Positions 12,901 through 24,403 of a DNA stretch of 64,000 nt are shown piece by piece (the first letter of the stretch is position 1; each line of letters begins with the position of its first letter). The notes under the pieces are model-generated. The model was not told where the DNA came from, did no database searches, and saw only the letters and a list, made by a program, of their open reading frames with translations. The translations under genes and the position numbers were made by a program. This DNA is from Phytobacter massiliensis JC163 (GTDB lineage: Bacteria > Pseudomonadota > Gammaproteobacteria > Enterobacterales > Enterobacteriaceae). The stretch covers positions 28,945 to 92,944 of the forward strand of contig NZ_HE578946.1 in NCBI RefSeq assembly GCF_000321045.1. The letters run 5' to 3'.

Positions 12901-13762
12901 TAAGGGCGCGTCGCAGCTGGACTTTTCCGGCTGGCCCGATCTACAGCTCCGCTGTGCGGAGTGCTGGTTGTGGGGGCAGAAATATGGCCGCATAGAGGGC
13001 GATTTCGCCGTTAAGGATGACACCCTCAGCCTGGCGAAGGGGCTGGTGGATATCGGTTTCGCGCGGCTCACCGCCGAGGGGGAGTGGGTTAACCGCCAGG
13101 GTGACGAACGCACCTCCATTAAAGGCGCGCTGCACGGCGACAAAATTGATTCGGCGATGAACTTCTTCGGCATCTCTACGCCGGTGCGCAACGCGCCTTT
13201 CGATGTGAATTACGATTTGCACTGGCGCAGCACGCCGTGGCAACCAGAGGAAGCATCGCTTAACGGTATTTTACGGACCCGCCTTGGCAAAGGCGATATT
13301 ACTGATATCAGCACCGGCCATGCCGGGCAGCTGCTACGCCTTTTCAGCGTGGACGCGCTGCTGCGCAAATTGCGTTTTGATTTCAGCGATACCTTTAGCA
13401 ATGACGGCTTCTACTTCGATTCCATTCGCAGCACCGCATGGATTAAAGACGGTATGCTGCATACCGATGAGACGCTGGTGGATGGCCTGGAGGCGGATAT
13501 CGCCCTGAAAGGGTCGGTTGATCTGGTTCGCCGCGAGCTTGATATCGAAGCGGTTGTCGCGCCGGAGATCTCCGCCACCGTGGGCGTTGCGGCCGCGTTT
13601 GCGGTTAACCCCATTGTCGGCGCGGCGGTGTTCGCGGCCAGTAAGGTGCTGGGGCCGCTGTGGAATAAAGTCTCTATTCTGCGCTATCAGATCACCGGGC
13701 CGGTAGATAAACCGCAGATTAATGAAGTCATGCGCCAGCCGCGAACAGATAAAAAGCAATGA
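9953..13762 (+). CDS. yhdP: AsmA-like envelope phospholipid transport protein YhdP
   Basis: 1269 residues (E. coli 1266), starting at GTG 9953 behind an AAGGAG ribosome-binding site. One N-terminal membrane anchor (about 8-30) is followed by a very long beta-rich periplasmic region typical of AsmA/TamB-like bridge proteins. The conserved C-terminal block contains VAPEISATVG and AAVFAASKVLG. YhdP, with TamB and YdbH, is known in E. coli to carry phospholipid between inner and outer membranes. It follows rng by 36 nt, probably in the same transcript. Confidence 0.96.
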   Translation: MRRLPGILLLTGATLIVIVALLVSGLRLMLPHLDSWRPAILAKIEAETGIAVEASSLQASWENYGPNLDVRDINARLKDGGYLSIKRVTLALDVWQSLLHLRPQFRDLTFYQLAARTNTPIQRNEDGESPASDRISDLFLRQFDHFDLRDSRLSFLTLSGQRAELAIPQLTWLNSADRHRAEGQVSLSSLTGQHGIMQVRMDLRDDNGLLNNGRVWLQADDIDVKPWLGKWMQDNIALDTARFSLEGWMTLNKGDIESGDVWLKKGGASWQGDKTTHRLAVDNLTAHVSRQQQGWQFDIPVTRITLDDRPWPQGALSLAWVPAQEAGGPDGVRSDELRVRANNIELDALKGALPIAEKLSPALGEVWRTMQPAGSLERLALDIPLQATEKTRFQASWKNISWRQWQLLPGVENLSGTLSGSVEDGRVTAEIAQAKMPYATVFRAPLEIEKGVATLNWQKDARGLQLDGRNIDVQANAIHARGDFRYLQPEGDEPWLGILAGINVSDAGQAWRYFPENLMGKKLVDYLSGAIQGGQTENATLVYGGNPHLFPYKHNEGQFEVLVPLRNATFAFQPGWPALKNFAIDLDFINDGLWMKSDEVALGGVKASNLTAVIPDYIKEKLLIDADINGPGKAVGPYFKETPLDDTLAAALDELQLDGDVSARLHLDIPLDGEMTTAEGDVALNRNTLFIKPLNSTVHDLSGKFSFVNGNLKSEPLRATWFNQPLNLDFTTTEGEKAYQVAVNLNGNWQPARLGVLPPQVSKALSGSMGWKGKVNIDLPYHAGARYGVDIEGDLKNLASQLPSPLDKPAGKSLPVKLNVKGNLRSFDLTGSAGGDNHFNSRWLLNQKLTLDRAIWASDSRTVPPLPQQAGVELNLPPMDGAQWLGLFRQGVANNVSSNTEFPSRVTLRTPALTLGGQQWNNLSIVAQPQLAGSVVEAQGREINATLTLRDNAPWQAAIRYLYYNPSAAAANDNDISSPDTLFKGASQLDFSGWPDLQLRCAECWLWGQKYGRIEGDFAVKDDTLSLAKGLVDIGFARLTAEGEWVNRQGDERTSIKGALHGDKIDSAMNFFGISTPVRNAPFDVNYDLHWRSTPWQPEEASLNGILRTRLGKGDITDISTGHAGQLLRLFSVDALLRKLRFDFSDTFSNDGFYFDSIRSTAWIKDGMLHTDETLVDGLEADIALKGSVDLVRRELDIEAVVAPEISATVGVAAAFAVNPIVGAAVFAASKVLGPLWNKVSILRYQITGPVDKPQINEVMRQPRTDKKQ

Positions 13763-13840
13763 TTTGACGTGGTCAGCGAATTGCCTCAAGCTCCTTATAT
13801 CCTCTTTTTTAGTGCCCGCTGCGGCGGCAACGACGAGTAG

Positions 13841-15292
<1,452 letters not shown>

Positions 15293-15303
15293 CCACCGCC
15301 AGC

Positions 15304-15331
15304 GTCCCGGATGCGCTAACGCGTATCCGGG
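15304..15331. repeat. REP-type palindrome between tldD and aaeR
   Basis: The sequence contains CCCGGATGCG and its near-complement GCGTATCCGGG around a short CTAAC loop, the typical enterobacterial REP pattern. It lies between convergent genes, where REP elements usually protect mRNA 3' ends or block read-through. Confidence 0.75.
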
Positions 15332-15347
15332 CGACGTTTTCTACCGC

Positions 15348-15372
15348 GTTCTCCCTCGGCCTGAGGGAGAAC
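15348..15372. terminator. Perfect 10-bp hairpin between convergent tldD and aaeR
   Basis: GTTCTCCCTC (15348-15357) and GAGGGAGAAC (15363-15372) form a perfect stem with a GGCCT loop. It ends six bases before the aaeR stop codon. No long T-tract follows. It probably helps end both convergent transcripts. Confidence 0.5.
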
Positions 15373-15377
15373 CGCAA

Positions 15378-16301
15378 TCACAATCCCCGCCCCAGCATCC
15401 CCTGGTACAGCTTCGCGACATCAATGAAATAGTCCGTCAGGTAGTTAATGCAGACCTGCACCTTCAACGGCAGCTTATCTTTTTCCGTATACAGTGCCCA
15501 AACCGGCCGGGGATCGGACTGATAGCGGCTAAACAGGATCTCCAGGTTGCCGTTATTGATCTCCTCGATCGCCCACATCAGGGGGACATAGGCGATCCCG
15601 GCCCCGGCGGTTAGCCAGCGGGTCATGGTCATCGGATCGTTTGTAACGAAACGGCCCTGCGGGATCAGCCGCGTTGAGATCCCCTCCGGCGCGATCAGTT
15701 CGAATTCGTTATAGGGCCGCACGCTGTACTCCAGCCACGAATGGTTAACCAGATCGGCGGGTTTCTCCGGCGTGCCATACTGCGCCAGATAGCTCTTTGC
15801 CGCGCACACCACCATCGGCATCGTCCCCAGACGGCGTGAAAAGAGGCTTGAATCCTGTAATGCGCCTACGCGAATCACCACGTCCAGCCCGTCAGCGATA
15901 AGATCCGGGGCCGGGATACCCGTGACCAGATTGACCGTTAAGCCCGGATACTCTTTCAACATTTCCGCGGTCATTTTCGCCAGCACATTTTGCGCCATGG
16001 TTGAAGAGCAACCGATACGCAGGGTACCGATGGGCGTGTTGTTGAAGGCGTAGAGCTGTTCATGAACGTCCTGCACTTCATGGAGCATCCGCCGACAGCC
16101 CTGAAAGTAGATTTTTCCCGCTTCCGTCAGGCCCAGGCTGCGGGTGCTGCGGTTGAGCAGCTTGACCTGCAGCTCGTCTTCCAGCTTCGCCACCGTCTGG
16201 CTGATGGAGGAGACGCTCATCTGTAACTGTCGGGCGGCGGCCGTGAAGGAGCCCTGTTCCACCACTTTGGCAAACACCGACATGCGTTTTAGTCGTTCCA
16301 T
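15378..16301 (-). CDS. aaeR: LysR-family activator of the aaeXAB efflux operon
   Basis: 307 residues with an N-terminal LysR winged helix (about 5-65: FTAAARQLQMSVSSISQTVAKLE) and a periplasmic-binding-protein-like effector domain (about 90-300). It is divergent from aaeXAB, as in E. coli, where AaeR (also called QseA) activates efflux in response to aromatic carboxylic acids such as p-hydroxybenzoate. The 180-nt divergent gap contains AT-rich partial repeats that may include the operator, but I could not assign exact boxes. Confidence 0.93.
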   Translation of the reverse strand: MERLKRMSVFAKVVEQGSFTAAARQLQMSVSSISQTVAKLEDELQVKLLNRSTRSLGLTEAGKIYFQGCRRMLHEVQDVHEQLYAFNNTPIGTLRIGCSSTMAQNVLAKMTAEMLKEYPGLTVNLVTGIPAPDLIADGLDVVIRVGALQDSSLFSRRLGTMPMVVCAAKSYLAQYGTPEKPADLVNHSWLEYSVRPYNEFELIAPEGISTRLIPQGRFVTNDPMTMTRWLTAGAGIAYVPLMWAIEEINNGNLEILFSRYQSDPRPVWALYTEKDKLPLKVQVCINYLTDYFIDVAKLYQGMLGRGL

Positions 16302-16481
16302 TATTCACTCTGGCTTAAAAGTGATTTAGATCACATAATATAGATAACAGTATAACAGTTACGCTAATATACTATTCGCTGAATAATTACTGCGCCGCTT
16401 TCGCCTGTCTTCTGCTTTCTGCTCTGGTAGCGGCGCCAATAAGAAATACTGTCGCCTGCACTCTCTCTAATCAAGGTCAAC

Positions 16482-16685
16482 ATGAGTCTGTTTCCTGTTA
16501 TCGTGGTGTTCGGTCTGTCGTTCCCACCGATTTTCTTTGAATTGCTTTTGTCACTGGCGATCTTCTGGCTGGTGCGCCGCGTGCTTATCCCCACCGGGAT
16601 CTACGATTTTGTCTGGCATCCGGCGTTGTTTAATACGGCGCTTTACTGCTGCTTGTTTTACCTGCTGTCGCGTCTGTTTATCTGA
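16482..16685 (+). CDS. aaeX: Small membrane protein of the AaeAB efflux system
   Basis: 67 residues, the E. coli length, with two hydrophobic segments (about 5-28 and 42-66) and the DUF1656 pattern, including PPIFFELL near the start. First gene of aaeXAB, 7 nt before aaeA. Its exact role in aromatic acid export is unknown. Confidence 0.93.
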   Translation: MSLFPVIVVFGLSFPPIFFELLLSLAIFWLVRRVLIPTGIYDFVWHPALFNTALYCCLFYLLSRLFI

Positions 16686-16692
16686 GGTAGAA

Positions 16693-17625
16693 GTGAAAAC
16701 ACTAACAAGAAATCTTTCCCGTACCGCCGTCACTGTGGTGCTGGTAATACTGGCTTTTATCGCTATTTTTCGCGCATGGGTCTACTACACCGAATCCCCC
16801 TGGACCCGAGACGCCCGCTTTAGCGCCGATGTGGTCGCAATTGCCCCGGATGTAGCCGGGTTAATCACTGAGGTAAATGTCCACGATAACCAGCTGGTGA
16901 AAAAAGATCAGGTGCTGTTCACCATCGACCGGCCGCGTTATCAGAAAGCGCTGGAAGAAGCAGAGGCTGATGTCTCCTATTATCAGGCGCTGGTAAACGA
17001 AAAGCGGAAAGAAGCCGGGCGGCGTAACCAGCTGGGCGTGCAGGCCATGTCCCGTGAGGAGATAGATCAGGCCAACAACGTTCTGCAAACGGTGCTGCAT
17101 CAGCTTGCCAAAGCCCAGGCGACCCGCGACCTGGCGCGTCTGGATCTGGAGCGCACGGTGATTCGCGCCCCGGCTGATGGCTGGGTAACCAACCTGAACG
17201 TGTATACCGGTGAATTTATTACCCGCGGTTCCACCGCCGTTGCGCTGGTTAAGCAGAACTCCTTTTACGTTATGGCCTATATGGAAGAGACCAAACTGGA
17301 AGGTGTGCGCCCTGGCTTTCGCGCTGAAATCACCCCCCTGGGCAGTAACCGAGTACTGAAAGGTACGGTGGAGAGCATCGCCGCCGGCGTCACCAATGCC
17401 AGCAGCAGCAAAGACAGCAAAGGCATGGCGACGGTCGACTCAAACCTGGAGTGGGTCCGCCTGGCGCAGCGCGTGCCGGTACGCATTCATCTCGATCGTC
17501 AGCAGGGTAACCTGTGGCCTGCGGGCACTACCGCGACCGTAGTGGTCACCGGCGAAAAAGATCGTGATGAGAGCAACGACTCTTTCTTCCGTAAACTGGC
17601 CCACCGCCTGCGCGAGTTTGGTTAA
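16693..17625 (+). CDS. aaeA: Periplasmic adaptor subunit of p-hydroxybenzoic acid efflux pump
   Basis: 310 residues from GTG 16693 ([11 protein letters not shown]), matching E. coli AaeA; a longer open frame overlaps aaeX and lacks family support. A GAGG ribosome-binding site precedes the GTG. One N-terminal membrane anchor (about 11-31) is followed by a biotinyl-lipoyl hairpin and coiled-coil region (about 45-200) and a beta-barrel domain. It bridges AaeB to the outer envelope. Its stop is 5 nt before aaeB. Confidence 0.95.
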   Translation: MKTLTRNLSRTAVTVVLVILAFIAIFRAWVYYTESPWTRDARFSADVVAIAPDVAGLITEVNVHDNQLVKKDQVLFTIDRPRYQKALEEAEADVSYYQALVNEKRKEAGRRNQLGVQAMSREEIDQANNVLQTVLHQLAKAQATRDLARLDLERTVIRAPADGWVTNLNVYTGEFITRGSTAVALVKQNSFYVMAYMEETKLEGVRPGFRAEITPLGSNRVLKGTVESIAAGVTNASSSKDSKGMATVDSNLEWVRLAQRVPVRIHLDRQQGNLWPAGTTATVVVTGEKDRDESNDSFFRKLAHRLREFG

Positions 17626-17630
17626 TCGCC

Positions 17631-19601
17631 ATGAGCATCTTCACCATTGCCAGCCAGCACATTCGCTTCGCCGTAAAGCTGGCCTGCGCTATCGTGCTGG
17701 CGCTATTCGTCGGCTTTCATTTCCAGCTGGAAACACCGCGTTGGGCGGTGTTGACGGCCGCCATCGTGGCGGCAGGCCCGGCGTTTGCGGCAGGCGGAGA
17801 ACCGTGGTCGGGCGCTATTCGCTACCGCGGCATGTTGCGTATTATCGGCACCTTTATTGGCTGTATTGCCGGGCTGATTATTATCATCGCGATGATCCGC
17901 GCGCCGTTGCTGATGCTGATGGTGTGCTGCCTGTGGGCCGGGTTCTGCACCTGGGTCTCATCGCTGGTACGCGTAGAGAACTCCTATGCCTGGGGGCTGG
18001 CGGGCTACACCGCGCTGATTATCGTCATCACCATTCAGGCTGAGCCGCTGCTGACGCCGCAGTTTGCCGTCGAACGCTGTAGCGAAATCGTCATTGGGAT
18101 TGTGTGCGCGATTGTGGCGGACCTGCTCTTTTCTCCCCGCTCCATTAAGCGCGAAATTGACCGCGAGCTGGACAGCCTGCTGGTTGCGCAATATCAACTG
18201 ATGCAGCTTTGCATCAGGCATGGCGAATCCGAAGAGGTGGATAAAGCCTGGGGGGCGCTGGTGCGCCGCACTACGGCGCTGGAGGGGATGCGCAGCAACC
18301 TGCAAATTGAATCTTCGCGCTGGGGGCGGGCAAACCGACGCCTGAAAGTCATTAATACCCTCTCCCTGACGCTCATAACCCAGGCGTGTGAAACCTACCT
18401 GATTCAGAATACCCGGCCTGAGCTTATCACCGACACGTTCCGCGAGCTTTTTGCCGAGCCGGTGGAGAGCGTGCAGGACATTCATAAACAGATGAAGCGC
18501 ATGCGCCGGGTTATCGCCTGGACCGGCGAGCGCGATACGCCTGTCACTATCTACAGCTGGGTGGGGGCGGCGACGCGCTATCTGCTGCTCAGACGCGGCG
18601 TGGTGGGCAACACCAAAATCAGCGCTACCGAAGAAGAGGTGCTGCAAGCGGAAGCGATCGTGAAGCCCCCTTCGGCGGAGCGGCACCATGCGATGGTCAA
18701 CTTCTGGCGTACGGCGCTCTCCTGCATGCTGGGGACGCTGTTCTGGCTGTGGACCGGCTGGACATCCGGCAGCGGCGCGATGGTAATGATTGCGGTTGTT
18801 ACCTCGCTGGCCATGCGTCTGCCCAACCCCAAAATGGTGGCCGTTGATTTTATCTACGGTACGCTGGCGGCGCTGCCGCTGGGGGCGCTCTATTTCCTGG
18901 TCATCATCCCGTCGACCCAGCAAAGCATGCTGCTGTTATGTATCAGCCTGGCGGTGCTGGCCTTTTTTATCGGCATCGAAGTGCAGAAGCGGCGGCTCGG
19001 TTCGCTGGGGGCGCTGGCGAGTACCATTAATATCATCGTGCTGGATAACCCGATGACGTTTCATTTCAGCCAGTTTCTTGATAGCGCCCTTGGGCAGATA
19101 GTTGGCTGTGCGCTGGCGCTGCTGGTTATTCTGCTGGTCAGGGATAACTCCCAGGCGCGCACCGGTCGTGTGCTGCTGAACCAGTTTGTCTCGGCGGCGG
19201 TTTCCGCGATGACGACGAATATGGCGCGGCGTAAGGAAAATCATCTGCCTGCGCTTTACCAGCAGCTGTTCCTGTTGCTCAATAAATTCCCCGGCGATCT
19301 GCCGAAGTTTCGCCTGGCGCTGACCCTGATTATCGCCCATCAGCGTCTGCGCGACGCGCCGGTGCCGGTAAACAGCGATCTCTCTGCTTTTCACCGTCAG
19401 CTCCGGCGCACCGCAGATGCGGTGATCGCCGCCAGCAGCGACAGTAAGCGACGGTACTACTTCTCCCGCCTGCTGGAGGAGCTGGATATCTACCAGCAAA
19501 AACTCCAGGCCTGGGATGCTCCGCCGCAGGTCACTGAGCCGGTCAGCCGTCTGGTCGGCATAATGCATAAATACCAGCATGCGCTGACCAGCAGCAGCTA
19601 A
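17631..19601 (+). CDS. aaeB: Inner-membrane transporter of p-hydroxybenzoic acid efflux pump
   Basis: 656 residues of the fusaric-acid-resistance (FUSC) family; E. coli AaeB is 655. Two blocks of membrane helices (about 15-165 and 360-510) are each followed by a cytoplasmic helical region, reflecting the internal duplication of this family. It exports aromatic carboxylic acids, which it handles as a relief valve. Last gene of aaeXAB; a clear terminator follows. Confidence 0.95.
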   Translation: MSIFTIASQHIRFAVKLACAIVLALFVGFHFQLETPRWAVLTAAIVAAGPAFAAGGEPWSGAIRYRGMLRIIGTFIGCIAGLIIIIAMIRAPLLMLMVCCLWAGFCTWVSSLVRVENSYAWGLAGYTALIIVITIQAEPLLTPQFAVERCSEIVIGIVCAIVADLLFSPRSIKREIDRELDSLLVAQYQLMQLCIRHGESEEVDKAWGALVRRTTALEGMRSNLQIESSRWGRANRRLKVINTLSLTLITQACETYLIQNTRPELITDTFRELFAEPVESVQDIHKQMKRMRRVIAWTGERDTPVTIYSWVGAATRYLLLRRGVVGNTKISATEEEVLQAEAIVKPPSAERHHAMVNFWRTALSCMLGTLFWLWTGWTSGSGAMVMIAVVTSLAMRLPNPKMVAVDFIYGTLAALPLGALYFLVIIPSTQQSMLLLCISLAVLAFFIGIEVQKRRLGSLGALASTINIIVLDNPMTFHFSQFLDSALGQIVGCALALLVILLVRDNSQARTGRVLLNQFVSAAVSAMTTNMARRKENHLPALYQQLFLLLNKFPGDLPKFRLALTLIIAHQRLRDAPVPVNSDLSAFHRQLRRTADAVIAASSDSKRRYYFSRLLEELDIYQQKLQAWDAPPQVTEPVSRLVGIMHKYQHALTSSS

Positions 19602-19607
19602 CCCCCG

Positions 19608-19634
19608 AACCGACGCCAGAAGCGTCGGTTTTTT
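19608..19634 (+). terminator. Rho-independent terminator of aaeXAB
   Basis: AACCGACGC (19608-19616) pairs with GCGTCGGTT (19622-19630) around a CAGAA loop, followed by TTTT. It starts 7 nt after the aaeB stop. Confidence 0.88.
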
Positions 19635-19682
19635 ATGGCTATACTTTGAGGAGGTTTTGTCAATTGCAGCGAAGGAGAACCA

Positions 19683-21137
19683 ATGACAACGCAGGCACTG
19701 CAGGACAGCGAACTTTTCCAGACCGGTTATCTGGTTGATGGCGTCTGGAAATCGCTCGATACGACATTTGACGTACTGAACCCGGCAACAGGCGAGGTCA
19801 TCACTCAGGTAGCGAAAGCGGGAAAAAAAGAGACCGAGGAGGCTATTGCCGCCGCCGCGAAAGCGTTTCCTGCCTGGCGGGCGAAAACCGCCAAAGAGCG
19901 CTCCGCCATCCTTTATCGCTGGTATGAACTGATTATCGAAAACAAGCGCTGGCTTGGACAGCTGATGACCACCGAGCAAGGCAAGCCGCTGAAAGAGGCG
20001 GAGGGGGAAGTGGATTACGCCGCCAGCTTTATTCAGTGGTTTGCTGAACAGGCGAAACGCGCCAACGGGGAAATCATTCCCCCGGTGAAGCCGGGCTCGC
20101 GTATTCTCGCCACCCGCGAACCGATTGGCGTGGTTGCGGCTATCACGCCGTGGAACTTCCCCATGGCCATGCTGACCCGTAAGCTTGGTCCGGCGCTGGC
20201 GGCAGGCTGTACCGGGGTGATCAAGCCCGCCAACAACACCCCGCTCAGCGCCTTCGCGCTGCTGGCGCTGGCTAAAAAAGCCGGCGTGCCGGACGGGGTA
20301 CTCAATGCCGTCGCCGGGAATACGTCTGAAATTAGCGACGCCATTATGGCCAGTTCCGACGTGCGCAAAATCTCTTTTACCGGCTCCACCGCCGTTGGCA
20401 AAACGCTGGTGCGTAACGCGGCGGAGACCATGAAGAAAGTCTCCATGGAGCTTGGCGGTAACGCGCCGTACATCGTGTTTGACGATGCTGACATAGATGC
20501 CGCCGTGAAAGGGGCGATTGCCAACAAATTCCGCAACGCAGGGCAGGTTTGCGTCAGCGTTAACCGTTTCTATATTCACGAGTCCGTCTACGATACGTTT
20601 ACGCAAAAGCTTGCTGACGAAGTGAAAGCGCTGAAAGTGGGTAACGGACTGGAGGAGGGGGTGGTTGTCGGCCCGCTGATTGAATCCTCCGCGGTAGACA
20701 AAGTGCGCGAGCACGTTGAAGACGCCGTGGCCAAAGGGGCGAAAGTGCTGGCTGGCGGTAAGGCCCATGCGCTGGGCGGCAACTTCTGGCAGCCAACGGT
20801 GCTGGGCGATTGTAGCGACGGCATGAAGCTGGCGAGCGAAGAGACATTCGGCCCGGTGGCGGCCTGTTTCCGTTTCACCACCGAAGACGAGGTTATTCAG
20901 CGCGCCAACGCTACGCCATTCGGGCTGGCTGCCTACTTCTATACGCAGAATCTTTCCCGCGTCTTCCGCGTTTCGCAGGCCATTGAAAGCGGCATGATCG
21001 GCATTAATGAATGTGCGGTCTCTACCGAGCTGGGACCATTTGGCGGGGTAAAAGAGTCCGGGCTGGGGCGTGAAGGCTCTGTACTGGGGCTGGAAGAGTT
21101 CCTGGAAGTAAAAACCCTGCATATTGGGGGATTATAA
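19683..21137 (+). CDS. NAD(P)-dependent aldehyde dehydrogenase of the succinate-semialdehyde dehydrogenase type
   Basis: 484 residues that align along their whole length with E. coli GabD (482). Key residues are all visible: PWNFP with Asn158, cofactor Lys181, FTGST (232-236), catalytic Glu256 in MELGG, and nucleophile Cys290 in NAGQVCV. An AAGGAG site precedes the ATG by 5 nt. It has its own short promoter region behind the aaeB terminator. It lies far from any gab gene and beside aromatic-acid efflux, so it may act on another aldehyde. Known GabD relatives accept several semialdehydes, so the substrate is left open. Not present at this site in E. coli. Confidence 0.82.
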   Translation: MTTQALQDSELFQTGYLVDGVWKSLDTTFDVLNPATGEVITQVAKAGKKETEEAIAAAAKAFPAWRAKTAKERSAILYRWYELIIENKRWLGQLMTTEQGKPLKEAEGEVDYAASFIQWFAEQAKRANGEIIPPVKPGSRILATREPIGVVAAITPWNFPMAMLTRKLGPALAAGCTGVIKPANNTPLSAFALLALAKKAGVPDGVLNAVAGNTSEISDAIMASSDVRKISFTGSTAVGKTLVRNAAETMKKVSMELGGNAPYIVFDDADIDAAVKGAIANKFRNAGQVCVSVNRFYIHESVYDTFTQKLADEVKALKVGNGLEEGVVVGPLIESSAVDKVREHVEDAVAKGAKVLAGGKAHALGGNFWQPTVLGDCSDGMKLASEETFGPVAACFRFTTEDEVIQRANATPFGLAAYFYTQNLSRVFRVSQAIESGMIGINECAVSTELGPFGGVKESGLGREGSVLGLEEFLEVKTLHIGGL

Positions 21138-21143
21138 TCATTC

Positions 21144-21163
21144 GGGGCGGCAGCTGCCGCCCC
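21144..21163. other. Perfect 20-nt palindrome after the aldehyde dehydrogenase gene
   Basis: GGGGCGGCAG is followed directly by its reverse complement CTGCCGCCCC, in the 45-nt gap before yhcO. It could form a strong hairpin that stabilises the upstream mRNA or reduces read-through. No T-tract follows. Confidence 0.5.
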
Positions 21164-21182
21164 ACCGGCTGGATGGCGGATA

Positions 21183-21449
21183 ATGACTACCTACACTTTC
21201 GATTTCAATAAGATAGACAATCAGAATTCATTCTATCGCGAATTTTCCCGCCAGTTTGCTATCGATCGGGAAGCCATTACCGATCTGGATTCGCTATGGG
21301 ATGTCGTGACGCAAAAGTTGCCTGTGCCGGTGGAGATTGAGTTTATCCACCTGCCGGAGAGAACCCGCCGCCGTTTTGGCGCGTTAATTTTGCTCTTTGA
21401 TGAAGCCGAAGAGGAGCTTGAGGGACAGCTGCGTTTTAATGTCCGCTAG
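21183..21449 (+). CDS. yhcO: Barstar-family protein YhcO
   Basis: 88 residues (E. coli YhcO 90) of the barnase-inhibitor (barstar) family. Conserved features include the N-terminal YTFDFNKI strand and the C-terminal [20 protein letters not shown]. No barnase-like ribonuclease is encoded nearby, as in E. coli. Function unknown. Confidence 0.9.
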   Translation: MTTYTFDFNKIDNQNSFYREFSRQFAIDREAITDLDSLWDVVTQKLPVPVEIEFIHLPERTRRRFGALILLFDEAEEELEGQLRFNVR

Positions 21450-21457
21450 CGCCGGGC

Positions 21458-21484
21458 AAAAAAAAGCCCCCGACAGGCGGGGGC
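21458..21484 (-). terminator. Rho-independent terminator for the yhcN-like gene
   Basis: On the minus strand GCCCCCG and CGGGGGC form a 7-bp stem with a 5-nt loop, followed by a run of eight T (complement of 21458-21465). It is 27 nt past the stop of the 21511-21774 gene and may also stop yhcO transcripts coming the other way. Confidence 0.85.
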
Positions 21485-21510
21485 AAGTCGTCAGTGTAGA
21501 CGACGAGGGT

Positions 21511-21774
21511 TTATTTATACAGTTGCGCAGTAGCGTGCCAGGTATCCCCTTCCTGCAACTCGGTTACGTGATAACCGGTCGCGCCCGCTTTGTCTGCTTT
21601 GGCTGATAATTCTTCACGAATGCTCATTGGAGAGCTGGCCGTCTGGGAAACAGAGATGCTGCCCATCGGCTGTAAATTCTGCGTTTGCTCACTGGAGAGC
21701 TGCGTTGCGGCGCCTGCGCCAAACGACATCAGTGAAGCTAAACCAAGGGTCGCGATGATGAGATTGCGTTTCAT
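21511..21774 (-). CDS. YhcN-like periplasmic stress protein, paralogue
   Basis: 87 residues of the DUF1471 (YhcN/YdgH/BhsA) family. A signal peptide ends at about residue 22 (GAGAA). The mature part carries the family pattern: GSISVSQTASSP, then the conserved tail TWHATAQLYK. It is a divergent copy of the next gene, yhcN, with 97 nt between them. Family members are small secreted proteins induced by acid, peroxide or other envelope stress. E. coli has only one copy at this place. Confidence 0.88.
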   Translation of the reverse strand: MKRNLIIATLGLASLMSFGAGAATQLSSEQTQNLQPMGSISVSQTASSPMSIREELSAKADKAGATGYHVTELQEGDTWHATAQLYK

Positions 21775-21871
21775 AGTCTTTTCTCCTCAAAACCCGACGG
21801 CAGGAAGGGTTGAACTGCTATTTTTATGCCTGGTGCCGTCGAGCCGTGTTTCATAGGGTGAAGGGTAGTGA

Positions 21872-22135
21872 TTATTTATACAGTTCAGCCGTTGCGTGCC
21901 ATTCGTCGCCGGTGCGCGCTTCAATGATGCGATAAGCAGATGCGCCCTGTTCAGCGGCTTTTTTATCCAGCGCTTCGTGCATGTCCATCGGCGAGCTTGC
22001 TACCGCGCCAATAGATACCGTGCCTAATGACTGACGGTTCTGCGCCTGCTGCGCGTCAATAGAGGTAGCGGCGAAAGCGCCAAAAGAGAGAACGGAAAGA
22101 AGGCTAAGTGTTGCTACAGTTGATTTGATTTTCAT
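21872..22135 (-). CDS. yhcN: Periplasmic stress protein YhcN
   Basis: 87 residues, closely matching E. coli YhcN: MKIKSTVATLSLLSVLSFGAFAA signal region (cleavage near residue 22), then GTVSIGAVASSPMD and the tail EWHATAELYK. DUF1471 family; in E. coli it is induced by acid and peroxide. Its promoter should lie in the AT-rich gap toward argR. The adjacent paralogue probably arose by tandem duplication. Confidence 0.93.
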   Translation of the reverse strand: MKIKSTVATLSLLSVLSFGAFAATSIDAQQAQNRQSLGTVSIGAVASSPMDMHEALDKKAAEQGASAYRIIEARTGDEWHATAELYK

Positions 22136-22484
22136 AATGATTTCCTCGTCGTATTTTCTTCCTGAGAGTCTTTTTTCGTGACCCTCATCACAAAATCAAG
22201 TATACACTAATAACGTGAAAAATTAATACCCCGCTAATTATTTCTATCGAAAGTAAGTCGTAAAGAAACCTTTTTTTATATCTGAATCGATATAAAAATG
22301 TGTAAGCGGAACGGCTTGCAGGATTTAAAAAGCTTATAAATTAATGGGTTAATAGATCGTCGCTTTTTGGCGCTGGTATTGATGGGATGAATGAATTGCG
22401 TCAGAAAATCGCATTTTGTGTTAAAAAAATGAAGCGTGAAGTGCCGAAAGGGATGATTCCCCCGGGTTAGCGGGGGAGAAGAGA
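22136..22484. other. AT-rich gap between yhcN and argR
   Basis: 349 nt with no credible gene. The yhcN promoter must lie in the part near 22136-22300, which is strongly AT-rich. Near 22457-22474 a CCCCCGGGTTAGCGGGGG inverted repeat lies just beyond the argR stop and may act as the argR transcript end, although no T-tract follows it. Confidence 0.45.
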
Positions 22485-23019
<535 letters not shown>

Positions 23020-23150
23020 TAATCCGCTGGAGGAATAACTGAAATAATATTATGAGTAACGCAAATTTTATCAGTATCCGTTATGGCGAACACAGTGTGT
23101 GATGTGTCGCAAATTTGAACAAAAGTAAAATAAATGTTATGAAAATGATA

Positions 23151-23178
23151 TTGTTTCGCTCGATATCAGAGCTATATT
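23151..23178 (+). promoter_or_regulatory. Probable mdh promoter
   Basis: TTGTTT (23151-23156) and TATATT (23173-23178) with a 16-nt spacer, about 185 nt upstream of the mdh start. In the 407-nt argR-mdh gap I also noted a weak CRP-like half site TGTGA at 23098-23102. E. coli mdh is controlled by CRP and ArcA, but I could not assign confident boxes here. Confidence 0.45.
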
Positions 23179-23248
23179 GTAGACTCTTAGTGTTAGTTGC
23201 TTAGTTTGCTGGCCTAACGATCGTTAAAAACCCATTATAATATTTTAA

Positions 23249-24301
<1,053 letters not shown>

Positions 24302-24309
24302 GCCTGACC

Positions 24310-24386
24310 GTCCCGGGTGCGGCTGCGCCTTACCCGGGCTACATCCGGTGCCGGGGTAGCCCGGATAAGCGCAGCGCATCCGGGAC
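24310..24386. repeat. Paired REP elements (BIME) between mdh and degS
   Basis: Two inverted REP units face each other: one spans 24310-24343 (CCCGGGTGCGGCTGCGCC then TACCCGGGC), the other 24357-24386 (GCCCGGATAAGCGCAGCG then CATCCGGG). They lie between convergent genes, the classical location for such intergenic mosaic elements. Confidence 0.85.
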
Positions 24387-24403
24387 AACGTCCACACCCC
24401 ATA

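Noticed and set aside
18936..21122. Very long open frame (728 codons) on the minus strand opposite aaeB and the aldehyde dehydrogenase gene
   Set aside because: It crosses two well-identified genes and their intergenic terminator, has an odd His/Arg/Gly-rich composition and no recognisable domain. Such frames arise from GC-rich codon bias on the coding strand.
21183..21449. Barstar-like yhcO as antitoxin of a toxin-antitoxin pair
   Set aside because: No barnase-like or other toxin gene is adjacent; the neighbours are an aldehyde dehydrogenase and secreted stress proteins.
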